Source: Rhizobium mesosinicum
GTDB taxonomy: Bacteria > Pseudomonadota > Alphaproteobacteria > Rhizobiales > Rhizobiaceae
Direction: 5' to 3'
Assembly (NCBI RefSeq): GCF_019511345.1
Contig: NZ_JAEUAK010000003.1
Span: forward strand, 558,001-622,000
DNA: 64,000 bases
Below the pieces are notes generated by a model, which saw only the letters and a list, made by a program, of their open reading frames with translations, ran no database searches and was not told where the DNA came from. The first letter of the stretch is position 1. Each line of letters starts with the position of its first letter. A program made the position numbers and the translations under genes. Positions 53,882-63,234 of the stretch are shown here, one piece after another.

Positions 53882-54841
53882 CTAGTGGGCTCTCTTGGTC
53901 GGGCGTACCGTGCGTTGCTCGATCCGGCCCGCAACCGAGAAAATCAAAACATCGATCTCGGCATCGATCGTCGATCCATCCAGAAGCCGGACCACATCGT
54001 CTATTCCCGATACCGGCTGACCGCCGATCGAAAGCAGATAATCGCCCTCGCGAAGACCGGCTTTTGCGGCAGGACCGCCGGCTTCGACGCGGCGCAGGCG
54101 GACAGTCGTCCGCTGCGGGATGCCGGCCTCAAGCGCAATGCGACGGTGCAGATCGACGGTATCGGCTGCGATGCCGATGTATCCGCGGCGCACCTCGCCG
54201 AAGCGCAGGATTTCGGACACGGCATGCTTGGCAGTGTTGGATGCGACCGCAAAAGCAATGCTCTGCGCCCCCTGGATAACAGCGGTATTGACGCCGATGA
54301 CTTCCCCGGCCGAAGAGACCAGTGGACCGCCTGAATTGCCGGGATTGAGCGCTGCGTCGGTCTGGATGATATCTTCCATCAGACGACCGCTCGCAGCGCG
54401 CATCGAGCGTCCGAGAGCGGAAACGACGCCGGCTGTGACAGTCCATTCGAAGCCAAGCGGATTGCCGATGGCAACCGCGATATGCCCGCGCTTCAGCTTC
54501 TTCGAGTCGGCAAGCTGCGCCCAGGCACCGGACCAGTCATTGGCCCGGATCAGGGCAAGGTCGGTGTCTTCGTCCCGGCCGAGCACCCGGCCTTCGACGA
54601 TGGCGCCGTCGGGCGTCTTGATAGTGACGGCTTTCGCATCGCCGACGACATGATTGTTGGTGACGACGAGACCATCCGGCGAAATGGCAAAGCCGGAACC
54701 ATGTCCCGCCCGCCCGCCGATCCGCTCGATGCGGCTGACGGCCGGGCCGACCATATCGACGGTATTCGACACCGTTTCGGAATAGGCATCCAGCAGCCCG
54801 GCGTCTGACGACGGCTGAATGTCACGATCAATGAATCCCAT
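53882..54841 (-). CDS. HtrA/DegP-like serine protease with PDZ domain, no signal peptide
   Basis: A 319-residue S1C-family protease. The trypsin-like domain has the full triad: His64 (TNNHVVGD), Asp94 (DTDLALI) and Ser170 (LNPGNSGGPL). One PDZ domain follows (about 225-315; GIPQRTTVRLRRVEAGGPAAKAGLREGDYLLSIGGQPV). The start at 54841 (MGFIDRDIQPSSDAG) has a strong GGAGGA ribosome site but no export signal, so the protein appears cytoplasmic, unlike DegP. The in-frame extension to 55150 does not give a convincing signal either. Length is shorter than DegP because one PDZ is missing, as in DegS. Confidence 0.88.
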   Translation of the reverse strand: MGFIDRDIQPSSDAGLLDAYSETVSNTVDMVGPAVSRIERIGGRAGHGSGFAISPDGLVVTNNHVVGDAKAVTIKTPDGAIVEGRVLGRDEDTDLALIRANDWSGAWAQLADSKKLKRGHIAVAIGNPLGFEWTVTAGVVSALGRSMRAASGRLMEDIIQTDAALNPGNSGGPLVSSAGEVIGVNTAVIQGAQSIAFAVASNTAKHAVSEILRFGEVRRGYIGIAADTVDLHRRIALEAGIPQRTTVRLRRVEAGGPAAKAGLREGDYLLSIGGQPVSGIDDVVRLLDGSTIDAEIDVLIFSVAGRIEQRTVRPTKRAH

Positions 54842-55109
54842 GAAATCTCCTCCGACGCGTGAGGCGTCGACGTTGAGGACCGGCAGCGACTGCTGGAGGC
54901 AAAGGGCTGTCGTTCGACAGGTGAACAATGGAGATATCAGGTGAGACTTGTAACGGCGTCTTTCAAGAGACGTGATGTCCGAAGCCCCAATGGGCGAGGC
55001 TGCTGCCTTGCAGGGCAGCTGGGCAGGGTGAGCGTTTTGTTGCCGAGAGGCGAGGGGAAGTCGACGACCGCGTCGCAATACTCCGAAAATGCAATAGCCG
55101 TCTTCAGTG

Positions 55110-56288
55110 TCAAATCGTGGTTGGTGTTGAGAGCCCCGGGACTGTTCCATCCGAGTAAACCAGTTTTCCGCGGCTGAAGGTTGCTCTCAGCCGGGGCAGA
55201 CGACCTCTCTCCGCCACAACAAGATCGGCGCGCAGGCCAACTTCGATCGCGCCGCGATCTGTGAGCTTCAGCGCGGTCGCAGGGTTGGCGCTGATAAGTG
55301 CCACAGATGCCGGCAGCCCACCTGATCCGGCATTCGCAAGCGCTATGGCGGCCGGCAACATGCTGGCGGGATGATAATCGCTCGCCAGAATGTCGAGAAT
55401 GCCGTGTTCATAGGCCTCGCGGGCAGAAAGATTGCCCGAATAAGACAAGCCGCGAAGCGCGTTCGGCGCCCCCATGGCTGTTGCCAGTCCGAGTTTGCGA
55501 GCTTCCTGCGCCGCTGCCATCGTCACTGGAAATTCGCTGATGCGCGCACCCAATCCCTCGACGATCGCAACTTTCTCCGCGCTGTCATCGTCGTGGGAGG
55601 CGATGATGACGCCATGATCGCGAGCAGTGGCTGCAATTCCCTCCAGATTGTCGACCGCATCATTGCTTTGGGTCCGGTATTCGATGCGCTCTCGCACGCG
55701 GCGCGCTGCCTGTTCAAGCGTGATTTTGTTGTTCCGGGCGATCGTCTCGATATGCCGCTCGACATCGCGATACTGGCCTTGTCCTGGCGTGTGGTCCATC
55801 AGCGACACGAGGTCGAGGGCGCCGGCCCGCAGCAGATCTTCGATCACGGCGCGGGCATGGGTGAAGGTGATTTCGAAGCGCGCATGGACCCTGTGGTCGA
55901 CAAGAAGATCATTTTCTCGGAGCTCGATCAGGGTCTGGATAATGGAACGCGAATGTTCTTCCGAGCGGACGTTGCCGTAGCCGTTGTTACCGTGGAAGGA
56001 AAGCGCTGCAAAGGCGGTGGTGATGCCATTGCCGGCGAGTTTCTTGTCGAGTTCGAAGAGGCTGAGTTCCAAAGGAAAGCGCACATTCAGACGCGGCTCG
56101 ATCTCGCGCTCGATCATGTCTCCATGCATATCGACGAAGCCGGGAAGCAGCAGCCTGCCGTCGCCGTTGACATCGGCGGAAGCCGCAGGTTCTTCCCTGA
56201 TTTCCGCGATCATGCCGCCTTCGATCCTGACTGCGCCGCGAGGTATGACCCTATCGCGCAGCACGACTTCGAAATCACTCAGCCACAT
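55110..56288 (-). CDS. phnM: PhnM-like phosphonate metabolism hydrolase
   Basis: A 392-residue amidohydrolase-fold protein of the PhnM family (alpha-D-ribose 1-methylphosphonate 5-triphosphate diphosphatase of the C-P lyase pathway). Metal-site motifs are present: PGFVDMHGDMIE (where many amidohydrolases have HxH), GNGITTAFAALSFHG, SLMDHTPGQGQY, IASHDDDSAEKV and LASDYHPASML. The start at 56288 (MWLSDFEVVL) has GGAG 6 bases upstream and matches the PhnM N terminus; an ATG at 56300 adds four residues. No other phn gene is visible in the window, so it is an orphan and its true substrate is open. Confidence 0.88.
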   Translation of the reverse strand: MWLSDFEVVLRDRVIPRGAVRIEGGMIAEIREEPAASADVNGDGRLLLPGFVDMHGDMIEREIEPRLNVRFPLELSLFELDKKLAGNGITTAFAALSFHGNNGYGNVRSEEHSRSIIQTLIELRENDLLVDHRVHARFEITFTHARAVIEDLLRAGALDLVSLMDHTPGQGQYRDVERHIETIARNNKITLEQAARRVRERIEYRTQSNDAVDNLEGIAATARDHGVIIASHDDDSAEKVAIVEGLGARISEFPVTMAAAQEARKLGLATAMGAPNALRGLSYSGNLSAREAYEHGILDILASDYHPASMLPAAIALANAGSGGLPASVALISANPATALKLTDRGAIEVGLRADLVVAERGRLPRLRATFSRGKLVYSDGTVPGLSTPTTI

Positions 56289-56721
56289 TCTCTGCTCCAT
56301 CCTGGATCTGTCGGATCTGCCGATGCGACGGCCTAGCCTGTTACGCTGCTGTGATGACGAAACATGTCAGCAAGATCTTTGATCCGCCGGCGCCTCATGG
56401 AAACAATCGGCTACCGGCAAGCGCTTTCGTCTAATCGAGTGCCGCATAGGATGCAGGAGATGCAGGGGTAGTTTTAGCCGCTCTCTGGGAAATGTCAGAT
56501 TTAGTGCCTGTCATCTAACCATCTGACATTTCTCACGCGATCGATAAAAAAACCTATGCGGATTATGCATCCTATGCAGGTCAAGGTGGACCTTCCATTA
56601 TCGCCGACTGCGCTCCTTCTACGGGCTGATGTCGCGGATCTCGGCTGAGCTTGACGTGGCTGCAGGACGCGGCGGCTGTGACCGGCACGAACAGGCTTCT
56701 CGCATTTTTGCGGAATGGAAC
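56289..56721. other. Intergenic region with palindromic element copy 2
   Basis: About 430 bases with no supported gene. It contains the promoter side of phnM, a 134-bp palindromic element (56444-56577) and sequence downstream of the M24 peptidase gene. Open frames such as 56501-56851 minus have no recognisable product. Confidence 0.6.
56444..56577. repeat. Palindromic element copy 2
   Basis: GCATAGGATGCA (56444-56455) is the reverse complement of TGCATCCTATGC (56566-56577). A perfect 12-bp inner inverted repeat, GAAATGTCAGAT (56489-56500) with ATCTGACATTTC (56521-56532), lies in the middle. The outer ends, the CCGCT block and the ATGTCAG/CTGACAT core match copy 1 at 19842-19959, while spacer bases differ, so the two copies are diverged. 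Confidence 0.8.
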
Positions 56722-57867
56722 TCAGACTGCGTAAGGATTTGCAGCCGGCGTCGTAAACCAGCAGGGACCGTCCTCGGTCATATGAACATGGTCTTCCAGG
56801 CGGACACCAAATTCCCCCGGAAACACGATCATCGGCTCGTTCGAAAAGCACATTCCTGGGGCCAGCGGAGTTTTGTTGCCTCGCACGATATAAGGCGCTT
56901 CGTGGATTTCGAGGCCGAGACCGTGACCGGCGCGGTGCGGCAGGCCAGGTAGGCGATAGTCCGGGCCGAGGCCGTGGCGCGCGAAAGTGTTTCGGGCAGC
57001 GGCATCAAGGCTTTCGCAGGCCGCACCGAGTTTTGCCGCATCGAAAACGGCCTGTTGACCCCCGCGTTCGATTGCCCAGGCGCGTTCGAACGCGCCATTG
57101 CCCTCGTCCAGCATATAGGTGCGTGTCAGGTCGGAATGATAGCCATCGATCCGGCAGCCCGTATCGACGAGAATGACGTCGCCCGTCTGCAGGATCTGTT
57201 CGCCGTCCGCCCCATGTGGCAGTGCAGTCGCTTCACCGAAGGAGACGATGCAGAAGGTCGAGCCGCCATCGGCGCCGGCCAAACGATGCTGCTGGTCGAT
57301 GAAGCGAACCACATCCGAGGCTGCTGTGCCGGGGGCGAGCATGTTGCGGACCTTGCGGTGAATATCCAGCGTGATGCCCATCGCATACCGGATGAGGGCA
57401 ATTTCCGCCTGCGATTTGATGGCGCGTAGTGCATGGATGGCAGGCCCTGCATCGGCAAGGCGGGCCGCCCCCATCTCCTTCGTAAAGGCGTGGTAGAAGG
57501 CAAGCGGTAACGCATCGTCGAGCGCGAGCTTGCCGGACGGGCCGACGAGCCGCGATGCCAATGCTGCAGGGCTTTCCTCTTCTTCCCAGACGGCGATCTC
57601 ACCAGGCAGATGCGGCAGCGTCTCGACGCGGCTGCGCTCAAAACCGGGTACGATGTACGTGAGCTTGTCGTCTGTCACCACCGCGCCGAGCAGGCGCTCG
57701 CTCAGGTGCCAGACGAGGCCGGTGAAATAGCGCAGGCTCTCGGTCGGGCCGAGCAGAGTAGCGGTTATGCCCTCTGCTCCCATACGTTGGCGCAGGCGCA
57801 ACAGGCGATTGCTTCGTTCTTCGTCCGTGATGGCGGCGACCGGATGTGACCAGGTTGGGAGAGACAC
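56722..57867 (-). CDS. M24 family metallopeptidase (Xaa-Pro aminopeptidase-like)
   Basis: A 381-residue cytoplasmic peptidase with an N-terminal creatinase-type domain (about 1-150) and the pita-bread M24 catalytic domain. Metal-binding residues are present: two Asp in VDTGCRIDGYHSDLTRTY, His in HRAGHGLGLEIHE, Glu in SNEPMIVFPGEFG and Glu in RLEDHV. It should remove N-terminal residues before proline. The start is GTG at 57867 with no clear ribosome site, so the N terminus is uncertain. Divergent from a proline-iminopeptidase-like gene, which suggests a shared role in peptide breakdown. Confidence 0.9.
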   Translation of the reverse strand: MSLPTWSHPVAAITDEERSNRLLRLRQRMGAEGITATLLGPTESLRYFTGLVWHLSERLLGAVVTDDKLTYIVPGFERSRVETLPHLPGEIAVWEEEESPAALASRLVGPSGKLALDDALPLAFYHAFTKEMGAARLADAGPAIHALRAIKSQAEIALIRYAMGITLDIHRKVRNMLAPGTAASDVVRFIDQQHRLAGADGGSTFCIVSFGEATALPHGADGEQILQTGDVILVDTGCRIDGYHSDLTRTYMLDEGNGAFERAWAIERGGQQAVFDAAKLGAACESLDAAARNTFARHGLGPDYRLPGLPHRAGHGLGLEIHEAPYIVRGNKTPLAPGMCFSNEPMIVFPGEFGVRLEDHVHMTEDGPCWFTTPAANPYAV

Positions 57868-57964
57868 GTTCTATACCCGTTACTTTTGGCGCAATCAGAT
57901 GCTTGATTCCAGCATAGGGCAATTGTAGGCACTGTGTCGACAAACAATCTACAGGATTTTGATC

Positions 57965-59263
57965 ATGCTCGTCAGCGAATATACGATCCCCGGTGTCCAT
58001 ATCCGCGACCATTTCGTCGACGTGCCGCTCGACTGGAAAAATGCGGACGGCGCATCGATCAGGGTTTTTGCACGTGAGGCCTGCGATCCCTCCCGCAAAC
58101 AGGAAAAACTGCCGGTCCTGCTGTTCCTGCAAGGCGGTCCGGGCGGCAAGTCGCCGCGGCCTGTCGGCGGCGGACCGCCCTGGTTGGGTGAGGCGCTGAA
58201 AAACTACCGCGTCGTGCTGCTCGATCAACGCGGCACCGGAAGGAGCACTTGGATCGAGAGTGCCACGATGGCGGCATTTGCGGATGGGAAAGCCGGAGCA
58301 GACTATCTCAGCCACTTCCGTGCCGACAGCATCATCGCCGACTGCGAATATCTCAGGAAGACAGTCTTCGATGGTATGCGATGGGAGACTCTCGGCCAAA
58401 GCTATGGCGGCTTCCTGACGCTGACCTATCTGTCGCAGGCGCCGGAGGGACTGGCTGCGTGTTATGTCACGGGCGGACTGGCAGGGCTTTCGGCGACTGC
58501 CGATGATGTCTACCGCCGCACCTATCCGCGCGTTGCTGCCAAGAACCGGGAATACTACCAGCGTTATCCGGCCGACCGCGACCGCATCGCCCGGATCGCC
58601 GATCGCATTGCGGCCTACGATGTGCGTCTGCCTGATGGGGATCGCCTGACGGTGCGCAGGCTGCAGACCATCGGCATCGATTTCGGCATGGCGCCGGGAT
58701 ACGAGAATGTGCATTGGCTGGTCGACGAGGCCTTCTCCGATCCGGCGGAAACGCGCTTTTCCGATGCCTTTCTGGCTTCGGTCATGTCTCTCACCTCCTA
58801 CGACGCAAACCCCATGTTTGCGGTGCTGCAGGAAAGCATTTACGGGCAGGGCAAAGGCGCGACTGGTTGGGCGGCGCAGCGCATCCGATCGGAATTTGCG
58901 GAGTTCGGCGAACAGAGCCGGCCGCTCTATCTGACCGGCGAGATGATGTATCCGTGGATGTTCGAAGAAATCCGCTCGTTGCGACCCTTCCGCGGCGCTG
59001 TGGAAGCGCTGGCGCGCGGCGATGAATTCGAACCGCTCTACGATCCGGCCCGGCTGGCTTCGAACGAGATCCCCATCGCCGCGGCGGTCTATTTCGACGA
59101 CATGTATGTCGACGCCGATCTGTCGCTCGCCACTGCCCGTGATGTCGGCAATATCAAGACGTGGGTGACCAACGAATTCGAGCACGATGGTGTGCGCCAG
59201 TCAGCCGCTGTCTTCACACGTCTAAGGCAAATGGTGCGCGATCGCGGCGGCCCCCTCGGTTAA
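57965..59263 (+). CDS. Alpha/beta hydrolase, proline iminopeptidase-like (S33)
   Basis: A 432-residue cytoplasmic hydrolase with the S33 layout: the HGGPG-like motif reads LQGGPGG (55-61), DQRGTGRS is at 87-94, the nucleophile is Ser146 in GQSYGG, and the catalytic acid and base are likely in YFDDMYVD and NEFEHDGVR. It would release N-terminal proline from peptides. The ATG at 57965 has AGGA 8 bases upstream; a TTG two codons earlier is also in frame. The 97-base gap to the divergent M24 gene contains the palindrome TGTCGACA (57934-57941), a possible GntR-type operator. Confidence 0.87.
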   Translation: MLVSEYTIPGVHIRDHFVDVPLDWKNADGASIRVFAREACDPSRKQEKLPVLLFLQGGPGGKSPRPVGGGPPWLGEALKNYRVVLLDQRGTGRSTWIESATMAAFADGKAGADYLSHFRADSIIADCEYLRKTVFDGMRWETLGQSYGGFLTLTYLSQAPEGLAACYVTGGLAGLSATADDVYRRTYPRVAAKNREYYQRYPADRDRIARIADRIAAYDVRLPDGDRLTVRRLQTIGIDFGMAPGYENVHWLVDEAFSDPAETRFSDAFLASVMSLTSYDANPMFAVLQESIYGQGKGATGWAAQRIRSEFAEFGEQSRPLYLTGEMMYPWMFEEIRSLRPFRGAVEALARGDEFEPLYDPARLASNEIPIAAAVYFDDMYVDADLSLATARDVGNIKTWVTNEFEHDGVRQSAAVFTRLRQMVRDRGGPLG

Positions 59264-59271
59264 TCCGAGGG
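59253..59271. terminator. Hairpin at convergent gene ends
   Basis: CCCTCGG (59253-59259) pairs with CCGAGGG (59265-59271); the loop carries the stop codon of the S33 hydrolase. Neither side has a strong T run, so it is a weak terminator candidate between convergent genes. Confidence 0.4.
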
Positions 59272-59307
59272 ATTTCCGCCTTCGCTACGTCCACGCGTAC
59301 GCCGTCG

Positions 59308-60405
<1,098 letters not shown>

Positions 60406-60415
60406 GGTGACCTCC

Positions 60416-62347
60416 CTACTTTTCGTGCAGCCAGACGGCCATTGCGCCCGGCTCTCGGTTTGCCCAGAGATGATAGGGGATCGCCCTGAAGCGCCGCGGC
60501 TTCAGCGCCGGTGGCTCAGTGCGATAGAGCGTTTCCTGCCAGTCGGACGCATCGGCTTCGAGCGCATCGCCTTCGAGAACGGTGGCGCCACCAAGGAGTG
60601 CCGCGTCGTAGTTCGCAATGATCTCGCCCTCAGAGGACAGCCTGAGGCGTTGTGGCTCCGTGCCAAGGTCGGCCTCCTCGACGCAGAAGATCACCGGACC
60701 GCGCCGCAATGCGAAGCGGCCATTGTCTTCGGTTGCCGCCGGATGTGCGTAGAGACGATCGACCGGCATATCGAAGGTGAGACGAACCTCGTCGCCGTCC
60801 TTCCACTCGCGTTCGATGACCGCATATCCCTTGGCGACATCGAGCTTGATTGCTTCGCCGTTAACGAAGGCCCCGGCATCGCGGCACCAGCCCGGAATAC
60901 GCAGACGTAGCGTGAAGTGCTTTGGCTGCTCGAGGCCGAGCGAGATCCCGACATCACCATTCCAAGGATATTCGGTTGTCTGCTTAAGGCGTAGCAAGGT
61001 ATTGCCGACCGAGAGCTCGGCTGCATTTTCGCCGTAGAGATGGATCGCCACTTCATCGGCCTTCGTCGAATAGAAATACTGGCCGAGCGAGGTGATGAAG
61101 CGGGCGATATTGGTTGGGCAGCAGGGGCAGTAATGCCATTTCCAGCGGCGGTTCTGGCCGTGGCTCTCGAGCACGTTTTCATAGAAATAGTGCTCGCCGT
61201 CACGCGAGATGCCTGACAATGCGCCGTTGTAAAGCACTGTTTCGAGCTTGTCCGTGAACTTGCTGTCGAGCTCGATCTGGGCCATGCGGTGGCTGAAGAA
61301 GCCGAGCGCCACTGCCGCACAGGTCTCGGCATAGGCGGTTTCGTTCGGCAGATCGTATTCCCTCGTGAAGCCTTCGTTCGATGCCGAAGGGCCAAGGCCG
61401 CCGGTGACATAGAGCTGGCGCCCGATCAGATTATCGAACAACCGGTCGCACGCGCTCTTCAGGCTCTCGTCGTCATTTTCGAAGGCGAGATCGGCCATGG
61501 CCGAGAACAGATACATGGCGCGCACGGCGTGGCCCACGACCTGCGTCTGCTCGCGCACCGGCATATGGGCCTGGCTATAGGCATAGGTCTGAAAGACATA
61601 GCCGGCGGGGTCTTCGCCGCGCTTGCGCGCCTCTTCATCATAATAGGAGGGCATCTGGCCGCGCTCGTCGACAAAATAGGTGGCGAGCTTGAGGTGGCGG
61701 GGATCCTTGGTGACACGGTAGAGCTTGACCAGCGCCAGTTCGATTTCCTCATGCGCATCGTAGCCGCGCAGCTTGCCCGGCTCGCGGCCGAACGTGTCGA
61801 TGATATGATCGACGGCGCGGATCATCACGTCGAGGAAACGGCGCTTGCCGGTCGCTTCGAAATAGGCGACGGCGCCTTCCAAGAGATGGCCCATCGAATA
61901 CATTTCATGCAGGTCGCGCAGGTTGGTCCAGCGCTTTTCCGGCTCGCGGCGGATGAACCAGCTGTTGAGGTAACCATCGCTCATCTGCCCATGTTCGAGC
62001 TTTTCGACGATGGCGTCGATCTTGGCTTCAATGTCGGGATTCGGATTGTTCTTCAGCGTGTAGCTTGCCGCCTCGATCCATTTGCCGAAATCGGAATCGA
62101 AGAAATGCTGCATTGACAGCCCGCTCGGCTGGATCGGCCGCACGAGCGGGCCTGCTGGCTTGTCAAAATCGAGCACTTCGAGAAAGCCCTCCTCATCGAG
62201 CCGCATATGCTGGGTAGGGATCGTCACGTCACGCACGGTCTCTGTCCAGCTTTTCCAGAAGCCGCCCGTGAAGGCGACGCGGGTGTGGTCGGCCGGCACG
62301 TAACGGTCGATCGGGGTTCGTGACTGGGATTTCTGGGCGATGGGCAT
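60416..62347 (-). CDS. GH127 family beta-L-arabinofuranosidase
   Basis: A 643-residue cytoplasmic glycosidase of family GH127, which removes beta-L-arabinofuranose from plant hydroxyproline-rich glycoproteins. Conserved parts include [74 protein letters not shown]-like [24 protein letters not shown] with the acid/base Glu region, and [10 protein letters not shown] (Cys407, 409, 410), which holds the zinc-bound cysteine nucleophile. The ATG at 62347 has AAGGAG; the frame open to 62593 is not needed. It is 29 bases after a permease gene and 10 bases before the ATPase gene. Confidence 0.92.
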   Translation of the reverse strand: MPIAQKSQSRTPIDRYVPADHTRVAFTGGFWKSWTETVRDVTIPTQHMRLDEEGFLEVLDFDKPAGPLVRPIQPSGLSMQHFFDSDFGKWIEAASYTLKNNPNPDIEAKIDAIVEKLEHGQMSDGYLNSWFIRREPEKRWTNLRDLHEMYSMGHLLEGAVAYFEATGKRRFLDVMIRAVDHIIDTFGREPGKLRGYDAHEEIELALVKLYRVTKDPRHLKLATYFVDERGQMPSYYDEEARKRGEDPAGYVFQTYAYSQAHMPVREQTQVVGHAVRAMYLFSAMADLAFENDDESLKSACDRLFDNLIGRQLYVTGGLGPSASNEGFTREYDLPNETAYAETCAAVALGFFSHRMAQIELDSKFTDKLETVLYNGALSGISRDGEHYFYENVLESHGQNRRWKWHYCPCCPTNIARFITSLGQYFYSTKADEVAIHLYGENAAELSVGNTLLRLKQTTEYPWNGDVGISLGLEQPKHFTLRLRIPGWCRDAGAFVNGEAIKLDVAKGYAVIEREWKDGDEVRLTFDMPVDRLYAHPAATEDNGRFALRRGPVIFCVEEADLGTEPQRLRLSSEGEIIANYDAALLGGATVLEGDALEADASDWQETLYRTEPPALKPRRFRAIPYHLWANREPGAMAVWLHEK

Positions 62348-62376
62348 GGAGACTCCTTGAGCGGACGCGCCGCGTC

Positions 62377-63234
62377 TCATTTCACGGCGCCGGCCGTCAG
62401 GCCGCGCACATAATAACGTTGAAGAAGAAGGAACAGGATGATGCAGGGGATCATGGTGACCGCGATACCGGCCTGCAATGCGCCCCAGTCGATGATGCCA
62501 TAGAGACCCGAAGACACGTTCACCAGCATGATCGGTAGCGTGAACTTGTTCTGGTCCGACAGGAAGATCAGCGCGGCCAGGAACTCGTTCCACGAATTGA
62601 GGAAGGCAAACATCGCCACGGTTGCGACGCCGGGCAGGGCAATCGGCAGCATGATACGGCGAAGGATCGTCGCTTGGGAGGCACCGTCGATGCGCGCCGC
62701 CTCGATCAGCGCCTTCGGCACGGCGTCAAAGGCGTTGCGCATCATGAAGACGGAAAAGGGTAGCTGGAAGGTGACATAGATCAGCACCAGGCCAACAAGG
62801 CTATTCTGCAGTCCAATTAGTTTCAGGATCAGGAACAGTGGCGTCAGGATCGACTGGAACGGGATCATCATCGTCGCCATGATCAGCACGAAGAGGATCG
62901 ACTGGCCGGGAAACTTGAACTTGGAGAAGCCGTAGCCGGCCGGCACAGAGACGATAACGGTCAGGAGGACAGTGCCTATCGCAATCATAACTGAGTTGGC
63001 GGCGTAAACGTACCAGCCGGCGCCGACATTCTCGAGCCGCCGGTAATTCTCCAGCGAGAAGGTCTTGGAAAACAATGCTGCCGGATTGGCGAGTGCCTCG
63101 GCAGCCGGTTTGAAGGAATTCGCCAGCGACCAGACGATCGGCATGATGAAGAAGATCGCAAACAGGATCGATGCGAGCAGGAAGAGTAGGTAACCGGTCT
63201 GGCCGCCGCGGGGGTTTGTTGTCGGTTGGGTCAT
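62377..63234 (-). CDS. CUT1 sugar ABC permease (MalG-like)
   Basis: A 285-residue inner-membrane permease with six membrane segments, the first at about 13-35 (TGYLLFLLASILFAIFFIMPIVWSLANSF). The EAA loop reads ALIEAARIDGASQATILRRIMLPIALPGV. The ATG overlaps the stop of the partner permease by one base (TAATG). Confidence 0.94.
   Translation of the reverse strand: MTQPTTNPRGGQTGYLLFLLASILFAIFFIMPIVWSLANSFKPAAEALANPAALFSKTFSLENYRRLENVGAGWYVYAANSVMIAIGTVLLTVIVSVPAGYGFSKFKFPGQSILFVLIMATMMIPFQSILTPLFLILKLIGLQNSLVGLVLIYVTFQLPFSVFMMRNAFDAVPKALIEAARIDGASQATILRRIMLPIALPGVATVAMFAFLNSWNEFLAALIFLSDQNKFTLPIMLVNVSSGLYGIIDWGALQAGIAVTMIPCIILFLLLQRYYVRGLTAGAVK

Noticed and set aside
54961-54967. CTTGAAA upstream of the HtrA-like gene as a heat-shock (RpoH) promoter
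   Set aside because: The nearest -10-like sequence (CCTGATAT) is about 20 bases away, longer than expected, so the match is too weak to report as a promoter.
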